From an uncultured Lachnospiraceae bacterium (GTDB lineage Bacteria > Bacillota > Clostridia > Lachnospirales > Lachnospiraceae), in assembly GCA_902476265.1 (NCBI GenBank), contig CABSCP010000034.1, positions 1 to 53,309 of the forward strand: a DNA stretch of 53,309 nucleotides, in the 5' to 3' direction. Made by a program: the position numbers and the translations under genes. Below, piece by piece: positions 1-7,696 of this stretch. Position 1 is the stretch's first letter, and each line of letters opens with the position of its first letter. The notes beneath the pieces were generated by a model. That model made no database searches and was not told where the DNA came from. It saw nothing but the letters and a program-made list of their open reading frames with translations.

Positions 1-564
1 GGCCCGAGAGGCTTACCCGGGGCAACAGGCCCCACGGGCCCGAGAGGCTTATCCGGAGCGACAGGACCTGCGGGCCCGAGAGGCTTACCCGGAGCGACAG
101 GCCCCACCGGAATGACGGGGACAGCGCCGGAAGATAGCTTTGCGTCTTTTGCAACTTATGCGATTTTATTGACGGATGGCGCGCTGATTCCGTTTGGCAC
201 ATCGGTAGCGGATCCCGGCGGTCAGATCGTATTAACCGATTCCACACATATTACTCTGGAACCGGGATATTATCTGATTTCCTTCCATGTGTCCGCCATC
301 CTGCGCACTGCAGGATATATGCAGGTCACCCCGTTTTATGGAGGAAGTCCCCATATCGAGTATGGAATTTATTTTAAAACCGGAACTGACAGTTCCAGTG
401 CCTATGGTTCCAATTCCATCATAATTGAGGTAACGGAAGAAACGCGTTTTTCGCTGACGTTTAACAGCAACGCGCAGGCGATAGACGGTGCGGCAACCGT
501 TTCAGTTCTGAAACTGAACAGAGCGCCGGAAAACGGAAACACTTTTATGTTTAGATACTGTTGA
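1..564 (+). CDS. Collagen-like repeat protein, C-terminal part (5' end outside window)
   Basis: The reading frame is open from the first base, so the start lies upstream of the window. The first ~38 residues are Gly-X-Y triplets built from a 12-residue unit (GPRGLPGATGPT, with L/S and T/A variants), encoded by a 36-bp tandem repeat seen about three times. This is the hallmark of bacterial collagen-like surface or exosporium proteins. The following ~150 residues are non-repetitive, beta-rich and contain FGTSV, YYLISFHVSA and FSLTFNSN segments. They resemble the C1q/TNF-like trimerising head found at the C-terminus of BclA-type proteins (inference from pattern, not alignment). It ends with TGA and is followed directly by a terminator. 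The total length is unknown because the repeat tract continues to the left. Confidence 0.85.
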   Translation, partial: GPRGLPGATGPTGPRGLSGATGPAGPRGLPGATGPTGMTGTAPEDSFASFATYAILLTDGALIPFGTSVADPGGQIVLTDSTHITLEPGYYLISFHVSAILRTAGYMQVTPFYGGSPHIEYGIYFKTGTDSSSAYGSNSIIIEVTEETRFSLTFNSNAQAIDGAATVSVLKLNRAPENGNTFMFRYC

Positions 565-581
565 TATTTTAAAAACTTCTT

Positions 582-613
582 ACCCGGTCGGAAGAAATTC
601 CGACCGGGTTTTC
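582..613 (+). terminator. Intrinsic terminator after the collagen-like gene
   Basis: A perfect 10-bp stem (ACCCGGTCGG / CCGACCGGGT) with an 8-nt loop is followed by a short T-run, 18 bases after the stop codon. Confidence 0.85.
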
Positions 614-774
614 AGATATGTGTTATGTTATGTTCCGTTTCTGATAGACACAGGATTGGATGACACCTATCGGAAACGCTTGTGATAGCAGAAGCGCTAT
701 GATAAAATAAAAAAACATAGTTTAATTATGAAACGCCTGATTGATTTGGTATAAATCAGAAATGGAGAGAAAGA

Positions 775-2646
775 ATGGGAAATTTGAGCCGGCAGAAGCG
801 TGACAGAATGAACGCTATGCTTGAAAGTATAAAAAGTGTATGTGATGATGAAGAAAAAGTGATGTACATAAATGAAATCGAGAAGGAATTAAACGGAAGA
901 AAATACGGACTTATTTGGGAGAAACATGAAGAAGCGGTGGACAGGAGCATGAAAACATGCATTCCGGTATTTACGGAATGCAGGGAGAAAGAAATCGCTC
1001 TGCATACAGGAAAATATAATTTTATTCTCGAAGGGGACAATCTGCACAGCCTGCGCCTGCTGGAAAAAACCCACAAAAACAAAATAGATGTTATTTATAT
1101 TGATCCGCCTTACGGCACCGGCGGAAAAGATTTTATATATGATGATAACTTTGTTGATAAAAATGACGGATTCAGACATAGTAAATGGCTGTCCTTTATG
1201 GAAGAGAGGCTATTGATCGCCCGTGAACTGATGAGTGAAAACGGCGTGATTTTTATCAGTATAGATGATCATGAAATGTATGCGTTGAAACTGTTATGCG
1301 ACATTGTTTTCGGAGAGGATTGTTTTGTCGCCAATATGATATGGCAGAAGAAAACCGGGGCGTCCGATGCAAAGGGAATCGCGACAATTACGGAATACAT
1401 ATTGGTATATGTGAAAGAGTCCGATAAAATAGAAGAGATTTTTGACCGAAATTTTGAAGCGTTTGATCTTTCCCGATACCGGTATCGGGACGAATACTTC
1501 AAACGCAGGGGGCCGTTTTATTATGACTCGCTGGACAGAGGAAGCGTCCGGTACAGCGACGCTCTGAATTATGCCATCACTGCGCCCGACGGGACAGAAC
1601 TTTACCCGAACGGAAGAACAGAATTTAGCAATGACGGCTGGACCTGGAAGTGGAGCAAAGATAAAGTACAGTGGGGGATGGAAAACGGATTTATTGAGAT
1701 TTCCCGAAATGAAAAGAAGAAAAGCGGCTGGTCGGTGAGATATAAGATTTATTTAAAAGTGGATAATGAAGATCAGCCAAAGGTAAAGTCAGCTCCTTAT
1801 AAAAATCTGATCACATCTATTTTAAACGCCAATGCGGCGGCAGATATCAAAAACATGTTCGGAGGGAAAACTGTTTTTCAATATTCAAAGCCGGTTGAAC
1901 TGATAAAGTTATTATTGAATCTTGTAAAAAAGAAAGACGGAATTGTTCTGGATTTTTTCGCCGGCAGCGGAACCACAGGTCAGGCGGTTCTCGAACAAAA
2001 CAGGAAGGATGGGACCGAACGCAATTTTATTTTATGTACCAATAATCAAAATGATATTTGTGAAAAGATTACCTATGAACGTATGAAGAAGAGAATAATA
2101 GGATATGAGTTCAAAGGGAAAAAAGAAGATATTCTGTTTGAGCGGAAAATTGTTCTGGATGATTTGAACGGTAAGTCGGACATAAAAGAAAAAATGGAAG
2201 CGATAGTTGAAAAGTCCAAAGACAAGTACGATTCCATTAAGACATCGATCAATGACGGAACCGTCAGGATTACAGGAAGCAATAAATATGATGGACAGAT
2301 GGAGGGAATCCCTGCAAATCTCAAGTATTATAAGACTGATTTTATCCCCAGGGCTTTTGAAAAAGAATGTGATTCCGTAAGAGAGGCTCTGACGAATCAC
2401 ATCAGGGAAATGGTCCAGCTGGAACAAGGGGTCCGGATCGATAATAAAAAATATATTTTATTGCTTTCACAGGAAGATGCGGATGATCTGCTTGGGGAGA
2501 ATTTTGCCGCAAAAAAAGGGATGATCCTATATAAATCTGCGCAGGTATCCTTAACTGCCAGACAGGAAAAATGCCTTGAGGGGGTAAAAGTGAATATCAT
2601 ACCGGATTACTATTTTGAAGAGGAATTGAGGGAAACAGGGGAATGA
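775..2646 (+). CDS. Type III Mod-like adenine-specific DNA methyltransferase
   Basis: This 623-residue protein has the beta-class order of methyltransferase motifs: catalytic motif IV DPPYGTG at residues 110-116, then the S-adenosylmethionine-binding motif FAGSGTTG at 395-402. This fits N6-adenine methylation by the Mod subunit family (type III Mod or the related long beta-class enzymes). The region between the motifs holds the expected target-recognition part (WQKKTGASD, TEYILVY). The start is supported by GGAGAGAAAG upstream. No Res helicase subunit follows. The next gene, 69 bases downstream, is instead a predicted PD-(D/E)XK nuclease. The gene is clearly more A+T-rich than the carbohydrate genes to its right, consistent with horizontal acquisition. 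The target sequence cannot be predicted. Confidence 0.88.
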   Translation: MGNLSRQKRDRMNAMLESIKSVCDDEEKVMYINEIEKELNGRKYGLIWEKHEEAVDRSMKTCIPVFTECREKEIALHTGKYNFILEGDNLHSLRLLEKTHKNKIDVIYIDPPYGTGGKDFIYDDNFVDKNDGFRHSKWLSFMEERLLIARELMSENGVIFISIDDHEMYALKLLCDIVFGEDCFVANMIWQKKTGASDAKGIATITEYILVYVKESDKIEEIFDRNFEAFDLSRYRYRDEYFKRRGPFYYDSLDRGSVRYSDALNYAITAPDGTELYPNGRTEFSNDGWTWKWSKDKVQWGMENGFIEISRNEKKKSGWSVRYKIYLKVDNEDQPKVKSAPYKNLITSILNANAAADIKNMFGGKTVFQYSKPVELIKLLLNLVKKKDGIVLDFFAGSGTTGQAVLEQNRKDGTERNFILCTNNQNDICEKITYERMKKRIIGYEFKGKKEDILFERKIVLDDLNGKSDIKEKMEAIVEKSKDKYDSIKTSINDGTVRITGSNKYDGQMEGIPANLKYYKTDFIPRAFEKECDSVREALTNHIREMVQLEQGVRIDNKKYILLLSQEDADDLLGENFAAKKGMILYKSAQVSLTARQEKCLEGVKVNIIPDYYFEEELRETGE

Positions 2647-2711
2647 TAAAGCGCTGGATCAGAGAAAAGGATATGGTAAAACGGCATTAAGTGAGGCGCT
2701 TTAAGGAGGGG
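2647..2711 (+). promoter_or_regulatory. Inverted repeat framing the gap before the nuclease gene
   Basis: TAAAGCGC (2647-2654) and GCGCTTTA (2696-2703) are perfect complements. The right arm touches the Shine-Dalgarno sequence AAGGAGGGG (2703-2711) of the next gene. In mRNA this would form a long-looped hairpin that could partly mask ribosome binding. Restricting nuclease translation relative to the methylase would make biological sense, but that role is inference. Confidence 0.4.
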
Positions 2712-2715
2712 TTTG

Positions 2716-3597
2716 ATGGATGAATTGAGCAGTTATTTATTGAAAAGGTATCCCGGTCAATACATTACCGGAGAAGACGACTGTAATCTTTTGTTATGGG
2801 GTGTGGTAAAAGAAGGGTTGAAGCATCCCAAACTGGCAACATTAAATGTGGGAGTGGAATATGATCCTTTTTGCAGCGACAGGAAATATGTCGTGGATGC
2901 GCTGAATCATAAATATGCCGCTGATCCCGGATTTCAAAAGTTATTTTTATTTACAAAGCAAATTTCAAATTACAGTAAACTCCCGATTGCAGTCATCGCT
3001 TATCCTGCCTTACGGGCCGAATATGATGGAAAATGGGAGAATACAGAAACGGTATATAAGCCCGGAGAAGTGAATTTTTTCCTGGACAAAAACGACGGAA
3101 ATTCCGGCATCGTAAGCGGTGCTAAGTTGAGAGATGAAATATATCGTTATCTGGGATGCACTTATACTGACGCAGGTACTTCAAAAGATAAAAATAAAAC
3201 TTTGGCAGATTATTTTCACTTTTGGAGCCGGTCATTTTTATCAAAAAATATTGTTAAATTCGATATAGACGGTTTTTTTAAGGGAGCCGAAAAAAATGTA
3301 TTGATAGAAATTAAGCGATCGAGTATTCCGCCCATACCGCTCTGGCGCCCCCAATATGATAAACCCGATTACGTATTGCAGCATGAATTTGCGCGGCAGA
3401 TACATGCAGAATTTTGGCTGCTCCATCATGAAAAAGGCGCTTGCCATGATAATACCGAAATTTCTTTTTTCGACATTGGGGATGTGGATCTGTCAATGGA
3501 AAATAAATATGATTTTTTAATATGCAGGGAAGTGAATCTGCAGATGAAACTGACAGGAAGAGGCGGTCTTACAGAAAAGATAGAAGGCATGATGTAG
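2716..3597 (+). CDS. Putative PD-(D/E)XK endonuclease paired with the Mod-like methylase
   Basis: The family is not recognised by name. The protein has 293 residues when started at ATG 2716 (GGAGGGG 4 bases upstream; TTG 2713 is too close to it). Residues 183-200 read D-I-D-G-F-F, twelve residues after D185, then E198-I-K200, followed by a basic stretch (RSS). This is the D...ExK active site of the restriction-nuclease fold, with hydrophobic strands on either side (NVLIEIK). A Q/E-H-E-F-A-R-Q helix follows, as often seen after that motif. The position directly behind a DNA methyltransferase suggests it is the restriction subunit of a compact R-M system. It could also be a non-restriction nuclease. 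There is no helicase or Walker motif. It is AT-rich like its neighbour. Confidence 0.6.
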   Translation: MDELSSYLLKRYPGQYITGEDDCNLLLWGVVKEGLKHPKLATLNVGVEYDPFCSDRKYVVDALNHKYAADPGFQKLFLFTKQISNYSKLPIAVIAYPALRAEYDGKWENTETVYKPGEVNFFLDKNDGNSGIVSGAKLRDEIYRYLGCTYTDAGTSKDKNKTLADYFHFWSRSFLSKNIVKFDIDGFFKGAEKNVLIEIKRSSIPPIPLWRPQYDKPDYVLQHEFARQIHAEFWLLHHEKGACHDNTEISFFDIGDVDLSMENKYDFLICREVNLQMKLTGRGGLTEKIEGMM

Positions 3598-3692
3598 AGG
3601 AAAGAGTGCTAAATAAAAAATGAGGAAGAGGTAATTTTTTTCGTCATATCACGGATAGTCACAAACCGGTATAAAAAGGGGAATGAATCTGT

Positions 3693-3739
3693 TTTACAAT
3701 GGGTAAAATATGGAATTATGATTAAGGATGATTACCCAT
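3693..3739 (+). promoter_or_regulatory. Promoter with an 8-bp inverted repeat reaching into the start codon
   Basis: TTTACA (3693-3698) and TATGAT (3717-3722) are separated by 18 bases. ATGGGTAA (3699-3706), next to the -35 box, and TTACCCAT (3732-3739), which includes the first two bases of the ATG, form a perfect inverted repeat. A repressor-type operator for the HTH protein encoded just downstream is the simplest reading. Confidence 0.5.
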
Positions 3740-4424
3740 GTGTATACGATATGAAGATGTTGTGATTCGGCTGAAGCAGGAGCGGCTTCGAATGCAATGG
3801 ACGCAGAAAATGATCAGCAAGAAGCTGGGGATGACACAGAGCCATTACAGTAAGGCCGAATCGGGATTAAAGCGTTTCTCCTACCGGGAAATGCAGAGCC
3901 TGAACCAGATCGGCGTGGATGTCCACTATATTTTCACCGGGCAGAGGGAAAGTCTGGAAAAGTATGAAGCGCTGTTTCAGGGGTGCGGAAAACAGGAACT
4001 TTTATGTATTGCCTCTGTTTTTTGTGCGCTGAAAGACTATCTGAACAGAAAAAACAGGCCGGACGGAGGCGCATCGGTCGGACACCGGACGGATCCCATC
4101 AGTTATATTTTTGCGGCAGAGGATGATAAACGCAGTATTTGGTATCTTCTCCGCACTTTTTATGATTATACACAGAAAGAAATGGCGGTTTTGATGGAAA
4201 TTGATATCAAAAAGTACCGCAGTCTTGAAAGGGAAGAGATTCTTCCCGACAGTGAAATCATATTAAAAACATATAATCAGTTTCATATTCCGCCTTTGCT
4301 GCTTTTGGAGGATTACCGGGGAATGTTTTGTGAGATGCCCGGTGTTGACCGGGAAAAGCAGGAACGGATCATGAAATATTTAAAGGAAGGTTATGAGCTG
4401 ATTACGGGGGATGAGGAAGGGTGA
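3738..4424 (+). CDS. XRE-type helix-turn-helix regulator with a second HTH-like region
   Basis: This 228-residue protein starts with an XRE/Cro-type HTH at about residues 8-60 (RLKQERLRMQWTQKMISKKL, then TQSHYSKAESG). A central segment ends near residue 115. A second region at about 125-190 (YDYTQKEMAVLMEIDIKKYRSLE) has the same spacing as a degenerate HTH. The role is most likely a transcription factor that acts on its own promoter through the inverted repeat at 3699-3739. It overlaps the following response regulator gene by four bases (GTGA), so the two are translationally coupled. No ligand-binding domain or membrane segment is visible. Confidence 0.75.
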   Translation: MCIRYEDVVIRLKQERLRMQWTQKMISKKLGMTQSHYSKAESGLKRFSYREMQSLNQIGVDVHYIFTGQRESLEKYEALFQGCGKQELLCIASVFCALKDYLNRKNRPDGGASVGHRTDPISYIFAAEDDKRSIWYLLRTFYDYTQKEMAVLMEIDIKKYRSLEREEILPDSEIILKTYNQFHIPPLLLLEDYRGMFCEMPGVDREKQERIMKYLKEGYELITGDEEG

Positions 4425-5146
4425 AAAAAGTACTGATACTGGAAGGCAATGTCCGTACTCTTGCCATGTTGAAGTGTCTGGTGCTTGAGGTCAGCAGAGA
4501 TGTTGAGGTAATTGCCTTAAACCGCGCGGCGGATGCGTATGAATATGCGGTGAACAGGACGATCAACCTTTTTATTGTGGATATTGTTTTGGATACCGGT
4601 AAGGCCGGGGATTCCTCCGGACTGAAATTTGTGGACTGGCTCAGAAAGAATAGAAACTATGCGTTTACGCCGGTGGTTATCGTTACCGCGCTGGAAGATT
4701 TAAAACTTTATTCCTTCCAGGAACTGCATTGCTACAGTTATATTGAAAAGCCCTTCGATCCGGATAGGGTAAAAAAGATTGTGGGCGAATGCCTGGAATT
4801 TCCGGGAATGCCTGCGAAGCAGAATATGCTTTATCTCAGAAAAGACGGTATTATATGGACGATTGATAAGGACAGTATTGTTTTTGCTCAAAATCAGGAC
4901 AGGATGATTGAGATTCATATATGGAAAGACGATTGTCTGCGGATGCCTTATATGACGTTAAAGCAGCTGACAGAAGAAATTAACAGTCCGGATATCATTC
5001 AGTGCAGCCGCAGTGCCATCGTCAATCTTAAATTTATCCGCAATGTCGATATTCCCAACGGCATTATCGAATTGAAGGATCGTCTGGGAAGGCTTGAAAT
5101 CGGGCTTACCTACAAAAAAAGAATGCGGGAACTTTTTAAAGGATGA
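4421..5146 (+). CDS. LytTR-family response regulator (REC plus LytTR DNA-binding domain)
   Basis: The protein has 241 residues and a GTG start that overlaps the previous stop. Residues 1-125 form a receiver domain with phospho-acceptor D54 (FIVDIVL), the conserved Thr in VIVTALED and the switch Lys in YIEKPF (about K110). The acidic pocket at the N-terminus is reduced: LILEGN gives one acidic residue where ED/DD pairs are usual. Residues ~140-240 form a LytTR domain (CSRSAIVNLKFIRNV is typical). LytTR regulators are usually driven by a membrane sensor kinase encoded beside them. Here the partner is an XRE-type HTH protein and no kinase is in the window. The gene ends shortly before a bidirectional terminator. 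Confidence 0.85.
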   Translation: MKKVLILEGNVRTLAMLKCLVLEVSRDVEVIALNRAADAYEYAVNRTINLFIVDIVLDTGKAGDSSGLKFVDWLRKNRNYAFTPVVIVTALEDLKLYSFQELHCYSYIEKPFDPDRVKKIVGECLEFPGMPAKQNMLYLRKDGIIWTIDKDSIVFAQNQDRMIEIHIWKDDCLRMPYMTLKQLTEEINSPDIIQCSRSAIVNLKFIRNVDIPNGIIELKDRLGRLEIGLTYKKRMRELFKG

Positions 5147-5174
5147 GATAATTTCATTATTTTTAAAACCATAA

Positions 5175-5211
5175 AAAGGCAGGGCAGATCATGAAAGATC
5201 CGCTCTGCCTT
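5175..5211. terminator. Shared terminator between convergent genes
   Basis: An imperfect ~14-bp stem (AGGCAGGGCAGATC / GATCCGCTCTGCCT) with a 6-base loop lies between the end of the response regulator gene and the stop of the minus-strand DUF3892 gene. Its right arm includes the last codons of the latter. A-rich and T-rich flanks suit termination on both strands. Confidence 0.6.
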
Positions 5212-5503
5212 CGCTGATTGAAGGAAGATTGCTTAAGTTATTGCCTTCCTGTCCGTCAGGAATGGTTTTGAGATATTCGCTGTCTTTTCTGTGGGCGATT
5301 CCCACGCCCTTGATTTCTCCGTTTTTTGCCATGGCCACGCCATCCTCCTTGGACACGGCGGAACCGTCGGAAAGCTGATAGCCGGTAACACGGCCGCTGC
5401 TTTTGACCAGGCCCACAATATCTTTGGCATCGCTTTTGGTTTCGGGAATGTCATCCAGGGCATTGATGGCCAGTTCGGGGCCCAGCGTTCTGTCCTCTTT
5501 CAT
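5189..5503 (-). CDS. DUF3892 domain protein
   Basis: This small acidic protein of 104 residues matches the DUF3892 pattern: a GRVTGYQLSDG segment, then a SKEDGVAMAKNGEIKGVGIA helix-strand unit, and YLKTIPDGQEGNNLSNLP near the C-terminus. Members are common in spore-forming and host-associated Firmicutes and their biochemical role is unknown. It has no signal peptide or membrane segment. The gene stands alone, convergent with the response regulator operon and divergent from the GH51 gene. An AGGAGAGC sequence precedes the ATG on the minus strand. Confidence 0.8.
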   Translation of the reverse strand: MKEDRTLGPELAINALDDIPETKSDAKDIVGLVKSSGRVTGYQLSDGSAVSKEDGVAMAKNGEIKGVGIAHRKDSEYLKTIPDGQEGNNLSNLPSISEGRADLS

Positions 5504-5647
5504 AAACGTGCTCTCCTGTCTGATAAATTGTTGCCAACAGGCAAAGGGACTGACAATTCCTTTGTGCGCCGGCAGTATTATCCTTTCACCAAAATCCTTT
5601 TGTTATACATGCCGCAAGATATGCCATTTTTTTGTAACTATTATCCA

Positions 5648-5677
5648 TTTACAGAGCGATCTATATTATTCTATAAT
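5648..5677 (+). promoter_or_regulatory. Predicted sigma-A promoter for the GH51 locus
   Basis: TTTACA (5648-5653) and TATAAT (5672-5677) are 18 bases apart, in a very A+T-rich stretch 40 bases before the GH51 start. Confidence 0.65.
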
Positions 5678-5718
5678 ATTTTATATAATTCTAAAATACT
5701 ACTTTTAAGGAGGACATT

Positions 5719-7692
5719 ATGGAACTGTATCTTTCGGACAAAAAAGGGGTGCCGGTGCAGGAGGGGATGATCGGTCTGTTTTTTGAAGATATCAACTATG
5801 CGGCAGACGGCGGGCTGTATGCAGAAATGATTGAGAACAGGTCCTTTGAATTTGTGGATTGCTATGGGACGGTGGGAGACTATTATACCAAGCCTGATTA
5901 CGGTTATGGCTGGAGCGCTACAGACGAAAACGGCCGGGGGCAGATGGAATATGTGATGGGAAGTCCTGTGGACCGGGCGAATCCTCACTATCTGCGTTTT
6001 ACCGCAGAAAGAGCGGGACAGGGGTTTGCCAACAAAGCATATGACGGAATTTACCTGGAAAAGGGGAAGGAATATAAGGTTTCCTTTTATGCCAGAGCGG
6101 CAGCTTATCAGGGGGATTTTGAGGTATCCGTGAAAAAGGACGGCCGCCTGTACGCTCAGGCATCTGTGGACTGTATCCATGCGCCCAAGGGGGAATGGCA
6201 GAAGTGGCGCCGCTATGAGACCGTTCTGCGCGCTGTGGAGGATGTGAGAGGCGGGCAGTTTGTGATTGCGCTCACTCAGACAGGCTGTGCAGAGTTTGAT
6301 TTTATCTCCATGATGCCTGCAGATGCGGTGGCGGGCGTTTTCAGAAAGGATCTGTTTGAACTGTTAAAGGGCCTGCATCCGGGATTTCTGCGGTTTCCGG
6401 GAGGCTGCATCATTGAGGGGAATACGCTGGAAAACCGGTACCGCTGGAAGGAAAGCGTGGGAAGGCCGGAAGGGCGCAGATCCAACTTCAACCGCTGGGC
6501 AGTCCATGAGACCAAGGAAGAAAACGGCTGGCACACCCGGTATTCCCACTATAACCAGACCCTGGGGCTGGGCTTTTACGAGTATTTCCTGCTGTGTGAA
6601 ATGATCGGGGCCAGCCCTCTTCCGGTGTTAAACGTAGGGCTGGCCTGCCAGTATCAGTCCTATGAGCTGGTGGAAATGGAGGATCCTGCGTTCGCGGAAT
6701 TTTTGCAGGATGCGCTGGACCTTGTGGAGTTTGCAAACGGCAGCGCCGATACCTGCTGGGGCGGTCTGCGGGCCCGGATGGGACATCCCAAGCCTTTCGG
6801 CCTGACCATGATGGGGATCGGTAATGAACAGTGGCAGACGGAAAAAATAGATTTCTTCGCCCGCTATCAGGCGTTTGAAGCCGCCATCCATGAAAAATAT
6901 CCCGAAATAAAGCTGATCGGTTCCGCAGGGCCGGATATCACGTCCGAGCGCTACGAAATGGCCTGGGATTTTTACAAGAAAGAAGTGCCTGCAAAGGAAA
7001 ATTTCTGCTATGCGGTGGACGAACATTACTATGTGAAACCGGAATGGTTCTATGAGCACACGGATTTTTATGACGAATATCCCCGGGATGTGAAGGTGTT
7101 TTCCGGAGAGTACGCGGCGCACCCGGAAAACGGCATGAACAATCCAAAGGCCAACACCCTGGGCGGCGCGCTGGCGGAGGCGGCTTTTTTAACCGGCGTA
7201 GAGCGCAATGCCGATGTGGTGGTGCTGGCTTCCTATGCGCCTCTTTTTGCGAGAGCAGGCTATACCCAGTGGTCGCCGGATATGATCTGGTTTGACGAGA
7301 CATGCGCTTACGGCACTCCCAGCTATTATGTGCAGAAATTGTACGGAGAAAATATGGGAACCGTCACCGTGTCCATGGAGGGACAGGAAAAAGAACTGCG
7401 CAAAGAACAGATCTATGTGAATGTAAGCCTGGATGAAAAGAACAGCGAGCTCATCATCAAGGCGGTAAACCACAACGACTGTGAAAAGAGGCTGGAACTG
7501 AAAGCTGCTGAAGGATATGAAGTGTGCGGTCCTATGCGCTTACAGGTGCTTTCCGGAAACACAGAAGATTACAACAGCATTGAAAACAGAGAGTGTGTGA
7601 CAATAAAGGAAACACAGGCAGCTTTTGCAGAGGGACTTGCGCTGCCGGCGGAAAGCTTCACAGTTGCGCGGATTTTAGTGAAACAGGGATAA
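5719..7692 (+). CDS. Alpha-L-arabinofuranosidase, glycoside hydrolase family 51
   Basis: This 657-residue retaining glycosidase releases L-arabinofuranose from arabinan, arabinoxylan or arabinogalactan side chains. The start has AAGGAGG 8 bases upstream. The N-terminal GLFFEDINYAADGGLYAEMIENRSFE block is typical of GH51, followed by a beta-sandwich carbohydrate-binding insert (about residues 80-200). The (beta/alpha)8 barrel carries the acid/base E370 in GIGNEQW and the nucleophile E464 in FSGEYAAH. The C-terminal jelly-roll ends near residue 650. No signal peptide is present, so it acts in the cytosol on imported oligosaccharides. It stands first in a cluster with an AraC regulator (4 bases downstream), a GH2 enzyme and a MATE transporter. 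Confidence 0.93.
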   Translation: MELYLSDKKGVPVQEGMIGLFFEDINYAADGGLYAEMIENRSFEFVDCYGTVGDYYTKPDYGYGWSATDENGRGQMEYVMGSPVDRANPHYLRFTAERAGQGFANKAYDGIYLEKGKEYKVSFYARAAAYQGDFEVSVKKDGRLYAQASVDCIHAPKGEWQKWRRYETVLRAVEDVRGGQFVIALTQTGCAEFDFISMMPADAVAGVFRKDLFELLKGLHPGFLRFPGGCIIEGNTLENRYRWKESVGRPEGRRSNFNRWAVHETKEENGWHTRYSHYNQTLGLGFYEYFLLCEMIGASPLPVLNVGLACQYQSYELVEMEDPAFAEFLQDALDLVEFANGSADTCWGGLRARMGHPKPFGLTMMGIGNEQWQTEKIDFFARYQAFEAAIHEKYPEIKLIGSAGPDITSERYEMAWDFYKKEVPAKENFCYAVDEHYYVKPEWFYEHTDFYDEYPRDVKVFSGEYAAHPENGMNNPKANTLGGALAEAAFLTGVERNADVVVLASYAPLFARAGYTQWSPDMIWFDETCAYGTPSYYVQKLYGENMGTVTVSMEGQEKELRKEQIYVNVSLDEKNSELIIKAVNHNDCEKRLELKAAEGYEVCGPMRLQVLSGNTEDYNSIENRECVTIKETQAAFAEGLALPAESFTVARILVKQG

Positions 7693-7696
7693 AAAA

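Noticed and set aside
775..3597. Complete type III restriction system
   Set aside because: No Res subunit with DEAD-box helicase motifs is present; the second gene has only a PD-(D/E)XK-like site.
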